Positions 25,563 through 33,841 of a DNA stretch of 64,000 nt are shown piece by piece. Made by a program: the position numbers and the translations under genes. This DNA comes from Leclercia sp. LSNIH1 (lineage in GTDB: Bacteria; Pseudomonadota; Gammaproteobacteria; Enterobacterales; Enterobacteriaceae). Within the stretch, counting starts at the first letter, position 1; every line of letters begins with the position of its first letter. The stretch spans positions 4,092,001 through 4,156,000 of the forward strand of contig NZ_CP026167.1 of assembly GCF_002902985.1 (NCBI RefSeq). The letters are read 5' to 3'. The notes under the pieces are model-generated. The model saw nothing but the letters and a program-made list of their open reading frames with translations. It made no database searches and was not told the origin of the DNA.

Positions 25563-26609
25563 ATGACAACACTCACCCTACAGCATCATCGTACCGTGTG
25601 GCACTACATCCCGGGCCTGGCGCTCAGCGCGCTGGTCACCGGTGTCGCATTATGGGGCGGCAGCATCCCGGCGGTTGCAGGCGCCGGATTCAGCGCCCTG
25701 ACCCTGGCTATCCTGCTGGGGATGGTGGTCGGAAATACGGTTTATCCGAAGATTTACAAGCCGTGCGACAGCGGCGTCATCTTCGCCAAGCAGCACCTGC
25801 TGCGACTCGGGATCATCCTGTATGGCTTTCGTCTGACCTTCGCGCAGATTGCCGACGTCGGAGTAAGCGGTATTGCGATTGATATCTTAACCCTCTCGAG
25901 CACCTTTTTACTGGCCTGCTTTATCGGCCAGAAGGTGTTCGGGCTCGACAAACAGACCAGCTGGCTGATTGGTGCAGGCAGCAGCATCTGCGGCGCCGCG
26001 GCGGTGCTGGCCACCGAGCCGGTGGTAAAGGCCGAGTCCAGCAAGGTGACCGTGGCGGTGGCGACGGTGGTGATCTTCGGTACCCTGGCGATCTTCCTCT
26101 ATCCGGCCATGTATCCGCTGGTAGCCCACTGGTTTAGCCCGGAAAACTACGGCATCTACATCGGCTCGACGATGCATGAGGTCGCCCAGGTGGTCGCGGC
26201 GGGTCACGCCATCAGCCCGGACGCAGAAAATGCCGCGGTGATCGCCAAAATGCTGCGGGTGATGATGCTGGCCCCGTTCCTGCTGATCCTGGCCGCAAGA
26301 GTGAAACAGCTTGCGCCAGCGGGCAACGGTGAGAAGAGCAAAATCACCATCCCCTGGTTCGCCATTCTGTTTATTGTGGTCGCGGTGTTTAACTCGTTCC
26401 ATCTGCTGCCCAAACCGGTCGTGGATATGCTGGTGACGCTGGATACCATCCTGCTGGCAATGGCGATGGCGGCGCTGGGCTTAACCACCCACGTCAGCGC
26501 CCTGAAAAAAGCCGGAGCGAAACCGCTGCTGATGGCGCTGCTGCTCTTTGTCTGGCTGATTGTCGGCGGGGGCGCCATTAACCTGGCGGTGCATAGCCTG
26601 ATGGCATAA
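25563..26609 (+). CDS. yeiH: UPF0324 membrane protein YeiH
   Basis: Inner-membrane protein of 348 residues with about ten hydrophobic segments. Family segments include [36 protein letters not shown] and [16 protein letters not shown]. The family is annotated as putative sulfate or sulfite exporter, and linkage to the LysR gene yeiE supports a regulated efflux role; the substrate is inference. AAAAGGAG precedes the ATG. Confidence 0.93.
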   Translation: MTTLTLQHHRTVWHYIPGLALSALVTGVALWGGSIPAVAGAGFSALTLAILLGMVVGNTVYPKIYKPCDSGVIFAKQHLLRLGIILYGFRLTFAQIADVGVSGIAIDILTLSSTFLLACFIGQKVFGLDKQTSWLIGAGSSICGAAAVLATEPVVKAESSKVTVAVATVVIFGTLAIFLYPAMYPLVAHWFSPENYGIYIGSTMHEVAQVVAAGHAISPDAENAAVIAKMLRVMMLAPFLLILAARVKQLAPAGNGEKSKITIPWFAILFIVVAVFNSFHLLPKPVVDMLVTLDTILLAMAMAALGLTTHVSALKKAGAKPLLMALLLFVWLIVGGGAINLAVHSLMA

Positions 26610-26624
26610 ACCGCTGTAGCCTTA

Positions 26625-26666
26625 TCCTGTTAACCCGCTATCATATGCGTTTGCGGGTTAACAGGA
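26625..26666 (+). promoter_or_regulatory. 14-bp perfect hairpin covering the nfo ribosome-binding site
   Basis: TCCTGTTAACCCGC (26625-26638) and GCGGGTTAACAGGA (26653-26666) are exact inverse complements around a 14-nt loop. The 3' arm contains nearly all of the AGGAG Shine-Dalgarno of nfo (26663-26667). No U-tract follows, so it is not a standard terminator for yeiH. Confidence 0.75.
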
Positions 26667-26674
26667 GTCCCTTT

Positions 26675-27535
26675 ATGAAATATGTTGGAGCGCACGTCAG
26701 CGCTGCCGGCGGTCTGGCAAATGCCGCTATTCGCGCCGCCGAAATCGAGGCGACCGCCTTCGCCCTGTTCACCAAAAATCAGCGCCAGTGGCGCGCCGCG
26801 CCGTTAACGACTCAGGTGATTGATGAGTTCAAAGCGGCCTGCGAAAAATACCATTTCTCCCCCGGCCAGATCCTGCCCCACGACAGTTTCCTGATTAACC
26901 TCGGTCACCCGGTACAGGAGGCGCTGGATAAATCCCGCGCGGCCTTCCTCGATGAGGTACAGCGCTGCGAGCAGCTCGGTCTGACGCTGCTGAACTTCCA
27001 TCCCGGCAGCCATCTGGCGCAGATCGACGAAGATGCTTGTCTGGCGCGGATCGCCGAGTCGATCAACATCGTGCTGGCACAGACCCAGGGGGTGACGGCG
27101 GTGATTGAAAATACCGCCGGACAGGGCAGCAACCTCGGTTTCCGCTTTGAGCATCTGGCCGCCATCATCGATGCCGTGGAGGATAAATCCCGCATCGGCG
27201 TCTGCATTGATACCTGCCACGCCTTTGCCGCCGGTTACGACCTGCGCAGCGCGGAAGCGTGTGCAAAAACCTTCGCCGAGTTCGAGCGCGTCGTGGGCTT
27301 TGAGTACCTGCGCGGTATGCACCTCAACGACGCGAAAAGCACCTTTGGCAGCCGCGTTGACCGTCACCACAGCCTGGGTGAAGGCAACATCGGCCATGAT
27401 GCGTTCCGCTTTATCATGCAGGATCCGCGTTTCGACAACATTCCGCTGGTGCTGGAAACCATCAACCCGGATATCTGGGCCGAGGAGATCGCCTGGCTGA
27501 AAGCGCAACAGCATGCCGAGGCGACCGCAGAATGA
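26675..27535 (+). CDS. nfo: endonuclease IV (AP endonuclease)
   Basis: Zinc-dependent apurinic/apyrimidinic endonuclease of 286 residues that incises 5' of abasic sites in base excision repair. The TIM-barrel metal ligands sit in visible motifs: [50 protein letters not shown] and LETINPD. The start [13 protein letters not shown] is the family start, with AGGAG 7 nt upstream inside a hairpin. In E. coli nfo is a SoxRS target; I did not find a clear SoxS box. It overlaps yeiI. Confidence 0.96.
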   Translation: MKYVGAHVSAAGGLANAAIRAAEIEATAFALFTKNQRQWRAAPLTTQVIDEFKAACEKYHFSPGQILPHDSFLINLGHPVQEALDKSRAAFLDEVQRCEQLGLTLLNFHPGSHLAQIDEDACLARIAESINIVLAQTQGVTAVIENTAGQGSNLGFRFEHLAAIIDAVEDKSRIGVCIDTCHAFAAGYDLRSAEACAKTFAEFERVVGFEYLRGMHLNDAKSTFGSRVDRHHSLGEGNIGHDAFRFIMQDPRFDNIPLVLETINPDIWAEEIAWLKAQQHAEATAE

Positions 27536-28611
27536 TGAACGAAAGGGAAAAGCAGATCCTGAAGATCCTGCGGCGCAACCCCCTTATTCAGCAGCATGAG
27601 ATCGCCCAGATCCTCGATATCAGCCGCTCCCGCGTCGCTGCGCACATTATGGACCTGATGCGCAAAGGAGCGATCAAGGGCAAAGGCTATATCCTGACCG
27701 AACAGGATTATTGCGTGGCGCTCGGCGCCATCAATATGGATATTCGCGGGGTGGCCGATATTCGTTTTCCTGAACCCTCCTCCCAGCCGGGAGCCATTCA
27801 GTGCGCGGCGGGCGGCGTGGCGCGTAACATCGCCCACAACCTCGCGCTGCTGGGGCGCGAGGTGCACCTGATCTCTGCCGTGGGCAGCGATTTTTATGGC
27901 GAAACCCTGCTGGAGCAGACCCGCCAGGCGGGCGTTAACGTGCAGAGCACCATCCGCCTGCACGGACAAAGCACCGCAACCTATCTGTCGATTGCCAGTC
28001 CGCAGGACGACACTGTGCTGGCGATCAATGATACCCATATCCTGCAGGGGCTGACGCCGCAGCTGCTGAATCACTCCCGGGAACTGCTGGCCCATGCGGG
28101 CGTCGTGCTGGCCGACTGTAACCTCACTACGGAAGCGCTGGAGTGGGTCTTTACCCTCGCCGGGGATGTGCCGGTGTTTGTCGACACGGTTTCAGAATTT
28201 AAAGCCGACAGGATCAAACCCTGGCTGTCGCGCATCCATACCCTGAAGCCGACGCTGAAGGAGCTGCAGATCCTGGCGGAGTGCGAGGATCGCACGAGTG
28301 CCCTCGCCGCCCTGCATGAGAAAGGGGTGCAGCGGATTGTGGTCTGTCTGGAAGATGATTCGGTGCTCTGCAGCGAACAAGGCGCGGAGCCGCTTCTGCT
28401 ATCGCCGCTCACCCACCCGGTGGTTGACCGCTTTGGTGCCGATGACGCCTTTATGGCGGGGTTGATTTATGGCTTCCTCGACGGGAGCGATTTTACGGAA
28501 AGTGCCCGGTTCGCGAGTGCCTGCGCGGCGCTCTCCCGCGCCAGTGAAAGCATCAATAACCCGACGCTGTCGGTAGATAACGTCCTGTCGCTGCTGGAGA
28601 GCCAGCCGTAA
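27532..28611 (+). CDS. yeiI: PfkB-family sugar kinase YeiI with N-terminal HTH
   Basis: Protein of 359 residues with an N-terminal winged HTH (about 1-55; [20 protein letters not shown]) fused to a PfkB carbohydrate kinase domain. Kinase motifs are [15 protein letters not shown] and the C-terminal [11 protein letters not shown]. The latter has GADD where most PfkB enzymes have GAGD; the catalytic Asp is kept. The ATGATG start overlaps the nfo stop, so the second Met is also possible. The substrate is unknown; relatives act on nucleosides or pseudouridine. Confidence 0.9.
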   Translation: MMNEREKQILKILRRNPLIQQHEIAQILDISRSRVAAHIMDLMRKGAIKGKGYILTEQDYCVALGAINMDIRGVADIRFPEPSSQPGAIQCAAGGVARNIAHNLALLGREVHLISAVGSDFYGETLLEQTRQAGVNVQSTIRLHGQSTATYLSIASPQDDTVLAINDTHILQGLTPQLLNHSRELLAHAGVVLADCNLTTEALEWVFTLAGDVPVFVDTVSEFKADRIKPWLSRIHTLKPTLKELQILAECEDRTSALAALHEKGVQRIVVCLEDDSVLCSEQGAEPLLLSPLTHPVVDRFGADDAFMAGLIYGFLDGSDFTESARFASACAALSRASESINNPTLSVDNVLSLLESQP

Positions 28612-28613
28612 AC

Positions 28614-28640
28614 AGGCCGGGTAGTTGCCCTACCCGGCCT
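28614..28640. terminator. hairpin between convergent yeiI and psuT
   Basis: AGGCCGGGTAG and CTACCCGGCCT form a perfect 11-bp stem with a 5-nt loop. It lacks U-tracts, so it may act as a REP-like 3'-end structure rather than a full intrinsic terminator. Confidence 0.6.
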
Positions 28641-28646
28641 GCGTCA

Positions 28647-29900
28647 CTAGCCTGCCAGACCAATAAAGAAGCCCGCAATGGTGGCGCTCATCAGGTTAGA
28701 GAGCGTGGCCGCCACCAGCGCCCGCACGCCCAACTGGGCAATCTCCGGGGCGCGCTGGGGCGATACCGCAGAAAAGGCGCCCACCACCACGCCAATCGAG
28801 CCGAAGTTGGCAAAGCCGCACAGAGCAAAAGAGATGATGGCGATGGTCTTCACATCCAGCTGACCGGCGGTTTGCAGATATGGCGAGAAGTTGAGATAGG
28901 CGACAAATTCGTTAATCGCCAGCTTCTGTCCAATCAGGCTGCCTGCGAGCGTGGCATCCTGCCATTCGACCCCCATGAGCCACGCCAGCGGTGCCAGGGC
29001 ATAGCCAAACAGCCCTTCCAGGCTCAGGCTTTCAATACCCAACCAGCCGCCAATGCCGCCCAGCATACCGTTCAGCAGGGCGATGATCGCCACAAAGGCC
29101 ATTACCACCGTCGCAACCCCGGCGGCGATTTTTAACCCGGTCATCGCCCCGGTCGCCGCGGCTTCGATAATGCTTTTCGGCGGCGTGTCGCTGAACGACA
29201 GGTTATCGAAGGTGACCTGTGACGCCTCCGTGGACGGGCTCAGCAGACGGGCAAACAAAATCCCGCCAGGAATGGCCATTAACGAGGCGGCGAGCAGGTA
29301 ATCAATCGGCACTCCCATTCCGGCGTAGCCAATCAGCATCGAACCGGCAATGGACGCCATCCCGCTACAAATAGCGGTAAACAGCTCATTGCGGTTCAGC
29401 TTATCGACGAAGGGTTTCACGATCGCCGGGATCTCGTTCTGGCCGAGGAAGATGGTGGTCACCGCCACGAAGGATTCAATTTTACTGATACGCAACGCTT
29501 TCTGGAAAATGGAGCCCAGAATACGGATCAGCAGCCCCATCACCCCGATGTAGTAGAGCAGGCTTATCAGCGCGGTGACAAAGATAATGGCGGGCAGCAC
29601 CCGGAAGGCAAAGACGAACCCGGCACCGTCAAACAGCGTATCCATTTTGGGGCCAACCAGCGCGCCAAAGATAAAAGCACTACCGGCATCGCTGTAGGAC
29701 ATTACCTTGCTCACCCCTATCGCGGCCTGTTCAACCAGCCATTTTCCTGGCGGGAAATAGAGCATGATGCCGCCAATTGCCACCTGCAAAATGAAAGCGG
29801 CGCCAACGGTACGCAGACTGATACGGCGTTTATTGACCGACAGGAGGAAGGCTATTGCTAACAGCACCGCCATACCCAGCAGACTTCTCATTACATCCAT
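28647..29900 (-). CDS. psuT: NupC/CNT-family nucleoside (pseudouridine) transporter
   Basis: Concentrative nucleoside transporter of 417 residues with about nine to ten hydrophobic segments. CNT signatures are GLVGPKMDTLFDGAGFVF-like GALVGPKMDTLFDGAGF, TIFLGQNEIPAIVKP and GSLIGQKLAINEFVAYL. E. coli has two close paralogues here, nupX and psuT. Only one copy is present in this window, directly downstream of psuG, so pseudouridine uptake is the likeliest role, but nupX cannot be excluded. Proton or sodium symport is expected from the family. Confidence 0.85.
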   Translation of the reverse strand: MDVMRSLLGMAVLLAIAFLLSVNKRRISLRTVGAAFILQVAIGGIMLYFPPGKWLVEQAAIGVSKVMSYSDAGSAFIFGALVGPKMDTLFDGAGFVFAFRVLPAIIFVTALISLLYYIGVMGLLIRILGSIFQKALRISKIESFVAVTTIFLGQNEIPAIVKPFVDKLNRNELFTAICSGMASIAGSMLIGYAGMGVPIDYLLAASLMAIPGGILFARLLSPSTEASQVTFDNLSFSDTPPKSIIEAAATGAMTGLKIAAGVATVVMAFVAIIALLNGMLGGIGGWLGIESLSLEGLFGYALAPLAWLMGVEWQDATLAGSLIGQKLAINEFVAYLNFSPYLQTAGQLDVKTIAIISFALCGFANFGSIGVVVGAFSAVSPQRAPEIAQLGVRALVAATLSNLMSATIAGFFIGLAG

Positions 29901-29920
29901 AATGATTTCCTTACCTGAAA

Positions 29921-29983
29921 ACCCGGCGACTGGCCGGGTATCCGTGATTCCACTGTGAAGACAGGCGACGGCAAACTGCCTGT
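29921..29983 (-). repeat. two hairpins between psuG and psuT
   Basis: ACCCGGC/GCCGGGT (29921-29939) and ACAGGC/GCCTGT (29961-29983) are two short perfect stems in the 90-bp gap. Neither has a U-tract. They may adjust expression of psuT relative to psuG. Confidence 0.4.
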
Positions 29984-29990
29984 GAAAAGA

Positions 29991-30926
29991 TTACGCGATG
30001 CGCTGGTACGCCTTCGCGATGTCGCAGGCCAGACGGGCGTTGTTAAAGACCAGCTGGATATTGGATTTCAGGCTGTCGCCACCGGTTAATTCCGCCACGC
30101 GGGCCAGCAGGAACGGCGTGCTGGCTTTGCCGGTCACACCCTGCTCTTCCGCTTCTTTCACCGCCTGATCGATAGCGCCGTTGATGGTCTCTTCAGGCAT
30201 CGCAAACTGTTCCGGGATAGGATTCGCCACCACCAGGCCGCCGTTAAGGCCGGTCTGCCATTTCACCGCCATTGCGCGTGCGATGGCTTCAGCGCTGTCG
30301 AGACGGATGCTGACCTCAAACGGGCTGGTGCGACAGAAAAAGGCAGGCAGGGACTGGGTCTGATAGCCAATTAACGGTACACCGTTGGTTTCCAGATATT
30401 CGGTGGTTAACCCGAGGTCGAGAATAGATTTCGCCCCGGCGCAAACCACGGCGACATTGGTTTTCGCCAGCTCCTGTAAATCGGCAGAAATATCAAATGT
30501 GTGTTCCGCACCGCGGTGTACACCGCCAATTCCGCCGGTAGCAAAGACCTTAATCCCGGCCATTGCCGCAATAATCATGGTGGAGGCAACCGTGGTCGCG
30601 CCATTAATTCCTGCGGCAACCACAAAAGGTAAATCCCGGCGGCTGACTTTGGTCACCGCATGGCCTTCACGGCCTAACAGTTCAATTTCTTCTTTGCTGA
30701 GCCCCACTTTCATTACGCCACGAATAATGGCGATAGTGGCGGGAATAACCCCCTGCTGGCGGATCGCATCTTCAACTTCCAGCGCCGTCTGGGCATTTTG
30801 CGGGAAAGGCATGCCGTGAGAAATAATGGTGGATTCAAGGGCCACAACCGGCTTGTTATTATTTAAAGCGTCCTGAACCTCAGGAGAAATTTGCAGGAAC
30901 TCAGCAGATAATTTTAATTCAGACAT
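29991..30926 (-). CDS. psuG: pseudouridine-5'-phosphate glycosidase
   Basis: Enzyme of 311 residues that cleaves pseudouridine 5'-phosphate to uracil and ribose 5-phosphate by breaking its C-C glycosidic bond. Conserved IndA/PsuG segments are visible: VALESTIISHGMPFPQN, AGINGATTVASTMI, VFATGGIGGVHRGAE and SILDLGLTTEYLETNGVPL. It overlaps the end of psuK by 8 nt, so the two are translationally coupled. Confidence 0.96.
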   Translation of the reverse strand: MSELKLSAEFLQISPEVQDALNNNKPVVALESTIISHGMPFPQNAQTALEVEDAIRQQGVIPATIAIIRGVMKVGLSKEEIELLGREGHAVTKVSRRDLPFVVAAGINGATTVASTMIIAAMAGIKVFATGGIGGVHRGAEHTFDISADLQELAKTNVAVVCAGAKSILDLGLTTEYLETNGVPLIGYQTQSLPAFFCRTSPFEVSIRLDSAEAIARAMAVKWQTGLNGGLVVANPIPEQFAMPEETINGAIDQAVKEAEEQGVTGKASTPFLLARVAELTGGDSLKSNIQLVFNNARLACDIAKAYQRIA

Positions 30927-31854
30927 GTTCTCTCTCCATTAATGCGTTAACATTTTCAGCCGATAAGTCGGGGTTATTGGTATATACGGAAGCGAGCGCC
31001 AGCGACGAGCAGCCCTGGGCAAAACGAACGGAATGGGCAAATGTGGCTCCTTCCAGCCAGCAGAAGGCGAGCCCCGCCATCATCGCGTCCCCCGCGCCGG
31101 TGACATTGACAAGCCGGGTTTTAAACGGGGCTGACCAGCCGCTTTCGCCCCCTTTCTCGCTGTAATAAACGCCGTCGCCGCCCATGCTTAATACCAGCCG
31201 GAACAGGCCGTGCTGGTGAAACCAGGCCGCGACTTTCGGGGCATCCGCCGCGCAGGAGAGCGGAATGCCGCTCAGGGTTTCGGCTTCAATCCGGTTGGGC
31301 TTCAGCGTGTGGATATGGCCCAGCCAGTCGCGCACTTTGTTGCATTTCCAGGCCGAGACGGGGTCAACGAATACCGGTGCCTGGCCTGCATTTTCAAATA
31401 TCCAGCCCAGCGCAGATTCACTGAGATTACAGTCCACCACCACCGCGTTTGCCGCACGCAGAAAGGCCAGGTGGTGGGCCAGATAGTCCGGATTGATGTA
31501 GTCAGAAATAGCCATATCATTAATGGCTACCAGCATTTCGCCGGTATTATCCAGCAAGGATAAATAACTGGAGGTGCCTTCGCCCGCGATCACCTGACAT
31601 TTTTCCACCTGTACGCCAGCGGCCTGGGTTTGTGATAGCAGCGACTGACCGTAAAAGTCATCGCCGACCGCCGAAAGTAGCCAGACATTTTTTCCCAACA
31701 GCGCAAGGTTTTGCGCAATATTCCGCCCAACGCCGCCGGGGGTAAATTTAATTTTCCCTGGGTTAGAGTCCGCATAATTAAGCGAGGCGTGTGAATACCC
31801 CGCAACATCCATATTCGCAGAACCAATAACAGCAATATAATCCTTTTCACGCAT
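30919..31854 (-). CDS. psuK: pseudouridine kinase
   Basis: PfkB-family kinase of 311 residues that phosphorylates pseudouridine for PsuG. Motifs include the N-terminal IGSANMDVAGYSHASL, the GGVGRNIAQNLALLG substrate/lid region and the C-terminal anion-hole VTGAGDAMMAGL with catalytic Asp. It is the first gene of psuK-psuG-psuT. Unlike the related YeiI it has no HTH domain. Direct repeats overlap its predicted promoter. Confidence 0.95.
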   Translation of the reverse strand: MREKDYIAVIGSANMDVAGYSHASLNYADSNPGKIKFTPGGVGRNIAQNLALLGKNVWLLSAVGDDFYGQSLLSQTQAAGVQVEKCQVIAGEGTSSYLSLLDNTGEMLVAINDMAISDYINPDYLAHHLAFLRAANAVVVDCNLSESALGWIFENAGQAPVFVDPVSAWKCNKVRDWLGHIHTLKPNRIEAETLSGIPLSCAADAPKVAAWFHQHGLFRLVLSMGGDGVYYSEKGGESGWSAPFKTRLVNVTGAGDAMMAGLAFCWLEGATFAHSVRFAQGCSSLALASVYTNNPDLSAENVNALMEREHV

Positions 31855-31925
31855 AGAACATCCTCTGGCACGCCGGCCATCGCAATGATAATTAAGCGAG
31901 TGAGTGACTTTTAATTCTATTAGAG

Positions 31926-31980
31926 CACATGTTTATATACGAACACGTGTTTATAGTATTCGCAGGAAGGGTAAAGTAAA
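31926..31980 (-). promoter_or_regulatory. psuK promoter with tandem operator-like repeats
   Basis: On the minus strand TTTACT (31975-31980) and TACTAT (31953-31958) form a promoter with a 16-nt spacer. Two near-identical 12-mers, TATAAACACGTG and TATAAACATGTG, lie 18 bp apart (31926-31955), from the -10 through the start. That position suits a repressor bound on one DNA face. The regulator is not known. Confidence 0.55.
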
Positions 31981-32024
31981 GCGGTGGAAAAAAGGGTGTG
32001 AAATGGTTATGAACAGAATCACAA

Positions 32025-32059
32025 TTTTTTGTAGAGAGAGTTTTGCTGTCTACAAAAAA
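32025..32059. repeat. AT-rich 11-bp perfect inverted repeat between fruA and psuK
   Basis: TTTTTTGTAGA (32025-32035) and TCTACAAAAAA (32049-32059) are exact inverse complements with a 13-nt spacer. The low GC of the stem is unusual for a terminator, and the fruA terminator is a separate structure next to it. Confidence 0.65.
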
Positions 32060-32084
32060 CTGCGAACAGTAGCACGATAAAAAG

Positions 32085-32116
32085 CAAAAAAAGGGCAGAG
32101 TCGCCTCTGCCCTTTT
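32085..32116 (-). terminator. terminator of the fruBKA operon
   Basis: GGGCAGAG and CTCTGCCC form a stem with a TCGC loop. On the minus strand TTTTTTT follows, just after the fruA stop. Confidence 0.85.
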
Positions 32117-32130
32117 CGGATGAAGAAAGA

Positions 32131-33825
32131 TTATACTGCTTTTGCGGCAACCGCTTCAGCTTCCGGGCGTTTCAGCACCGCGTAAGAGAGGCCCGCTACC
32201 AGGGTACCGGCGATAATCGCAAACAGGTAACCCAGCACTGGCGTAATGGCGCCCGGGATCAGCAGAACAAACAGACCGCCGTGCGGCGCCATCAGTTTCG
32301 CGCCAATCGCCATGGAGATAGCGCCGGTCACCGCGCCACCGACGATACAGCATGGCAGAACGCGCATTGGGTCACGGGCAGCGAACGGAATTGCCCCTTC
32401 AGTGATAAAGCACAGGCCCAGTACCAGCGCCGCTTTACCGCCTTCCTGCTGCGCCTTGTCGAACTTACGACGGGCAACGATAGTCGCCAGGCCCAGCGCC
32501 AGCGGAGGCACCATACCCGCCGCCATAATGGCAGCCATTGGCGCATAGGTCTGGGTACTCAGCAGGCCGACACCGAAGGCGTAAGATGCTTTGTTCACCG
32601 GACCACCCATATCGGTACACATCATCGCACCGAGGATAGCACCCAGCAGGACCGCATTGGCGGTGCCCATGGTTTGCAGCCAGTGGGTCAGGCCTTCGAG
32701 GATACCCGCAACCGGTTTACCGATCAGGTAGATCATCGCCAGGCCAACCACCAGGCTGGAGATCAGCGGAATGATCAGGATCGGTTTCAGGGCTTCCATA
32801 CTCTGCGGCAGTTTCAGCTTCGAGCTAATCAGCTTCGCCATGTAGCCTGCGAGGAAGCCCGCGATGATCCCGCCGATAAAGCCAGAGCCGGTGCTCACAG
32901 CCAGCATACCGCCGATCAGACCTGGAGTCAGACCCGGACGGTCAGCAATAGAGAACGCAATGTAACCCGCCAGGACCGGCACCATCAGCGCGAACGCCGA
33001 GCCGCCGCCAATCTGCATCAGCGCCGCCGCCAGGGTACCCGGCTCTTTAAAGGCTTCGATACCAAAGGCGAAGGAGAGCGCGATACAGAGACCGCCCGCC
33101 ACCACCATCGGCAGCATATAGGAGACGCCCGTCAGCAGGTGACGATACGCGCCAGCGGACTCTTTTTTGCCTTCAGAAGCCGCAGCCGCGGTGTTGCCGG
33201 CAGGCTGGAACGGTTTCGCTTCGGCCTGGGCTTTATCCAGCTCTTGCGCGGTTTTCTTCAGCGCCAGACCGGTGGAGGTGCGGTACATCGGCTTACCGGC
33301 AAACTTCGCCAGATCCACTTCGATATCTGCCGCCACAATCACCAGATCCGCAGCCGCCACCTCTTCCGGGGTGATCGCATTACCTGCGCCCACGGAGCCG
33401 CGGGTTTCAACTTTTACCCACCAGCCGCGTTTTTTGGCTTCAGTTTCAATGGCTTCAGCCGCCATAAAGGTGTGCGCTACGCCGGTTGGGCAGGCGGTAA
33501 CCGCCACCACGCGTTTCGGACCCGCAGCAACAGCCGTCTCCGCCGCTGCGACAGGTGCGGTATAGAGTGCCGCATGGCCTTTCGCTTCGCTCAGGAACAG
33601 TTCCGGGTGTGCAACGGCGCGGTTGATATCGCCCAGCCACACTTTTTTGCCGTTCAGCGAACTGTCGGCGGGGATTTTGTCGCCGAGAACGATAACCAGT
33701 TCGGCATCGCCCGGGTTGTCGATGAAATCAAGGTGTGCTTTATGTCCCGCCGAACCGAGCAGGGTTTTCGCCATATAGGCGCGCGCCTGTCCGAGTGCAG
33801 AGTCAATAATCAGCAGCGTTTTCAT
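32131..33825 (-). CDS. fruA: PTS fructose transporter subunit IIB'BC (FruA)
   Basis: Inner-membrane fructose permease of 564 residues, about the E. coli length. An N-terminal IIB-like duplicate (about 1-90) is followed by the active IIB domain (about 104-200; phosphorylated Cys112 in VTACPTGVAHTFMAAEAIE) and a IIC membrane domain (about 225-560). It imports fructose as fructose 1-phosphate using phosphate from FruB. It is the last gene of fruBKA, 16 nt after fruK. Confidence 0.96.
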   Translation of the reverse strand: MKTLLIIDSALGQARAYMAKTLLGSAGHKAHLDFIDNPGDAELVIVLGDKIPADSSLNGKKVWLGDINRAVAHPELFLSEAKGHAALYTAPVAAAETAVAAGPKRVVAVTACPTGVAHTFMAAEAIETEAKKRGWWVKVETRGSVGAGNAITPEEVAAADLVIVAADIEVDLAKFAGKPMYRTSTGLALKKTAQELDKAQAEAKPFQPAGNTAAAASEGKKESAGAYRHLLTGVSYMLPMVVAGGLCIALSFAFGIEAFKEPGTLAAALMQIGGGSAFALMVPVLAGYIAFSIADRPGLTPGLIGGMLAVSTGSGFIGGIIAGFLAGYMAKLISSKLKLPQSMEALKPILIIPLISSLVVGLAMIYLIGKPVAGILEGLTHWLQTMGTANAVLLGAILGAMMCTDMGGPVNKASYAFGVGLLSTQTYAPMAAIMAAGMVPPLALGLATIVARRKFDKAQQEGGKAALVLGLCFITEGAIPFAARDPMRVLPCCIVGGAVTGAISMAIGAKLMAPHGGLFVLLIPGAITPVLGYLFAIIAGTLVAGLSYAVLKRPEAEAVAAKAV

Positions 33826-33841
33826 TATGCCTCTCCTGCTG

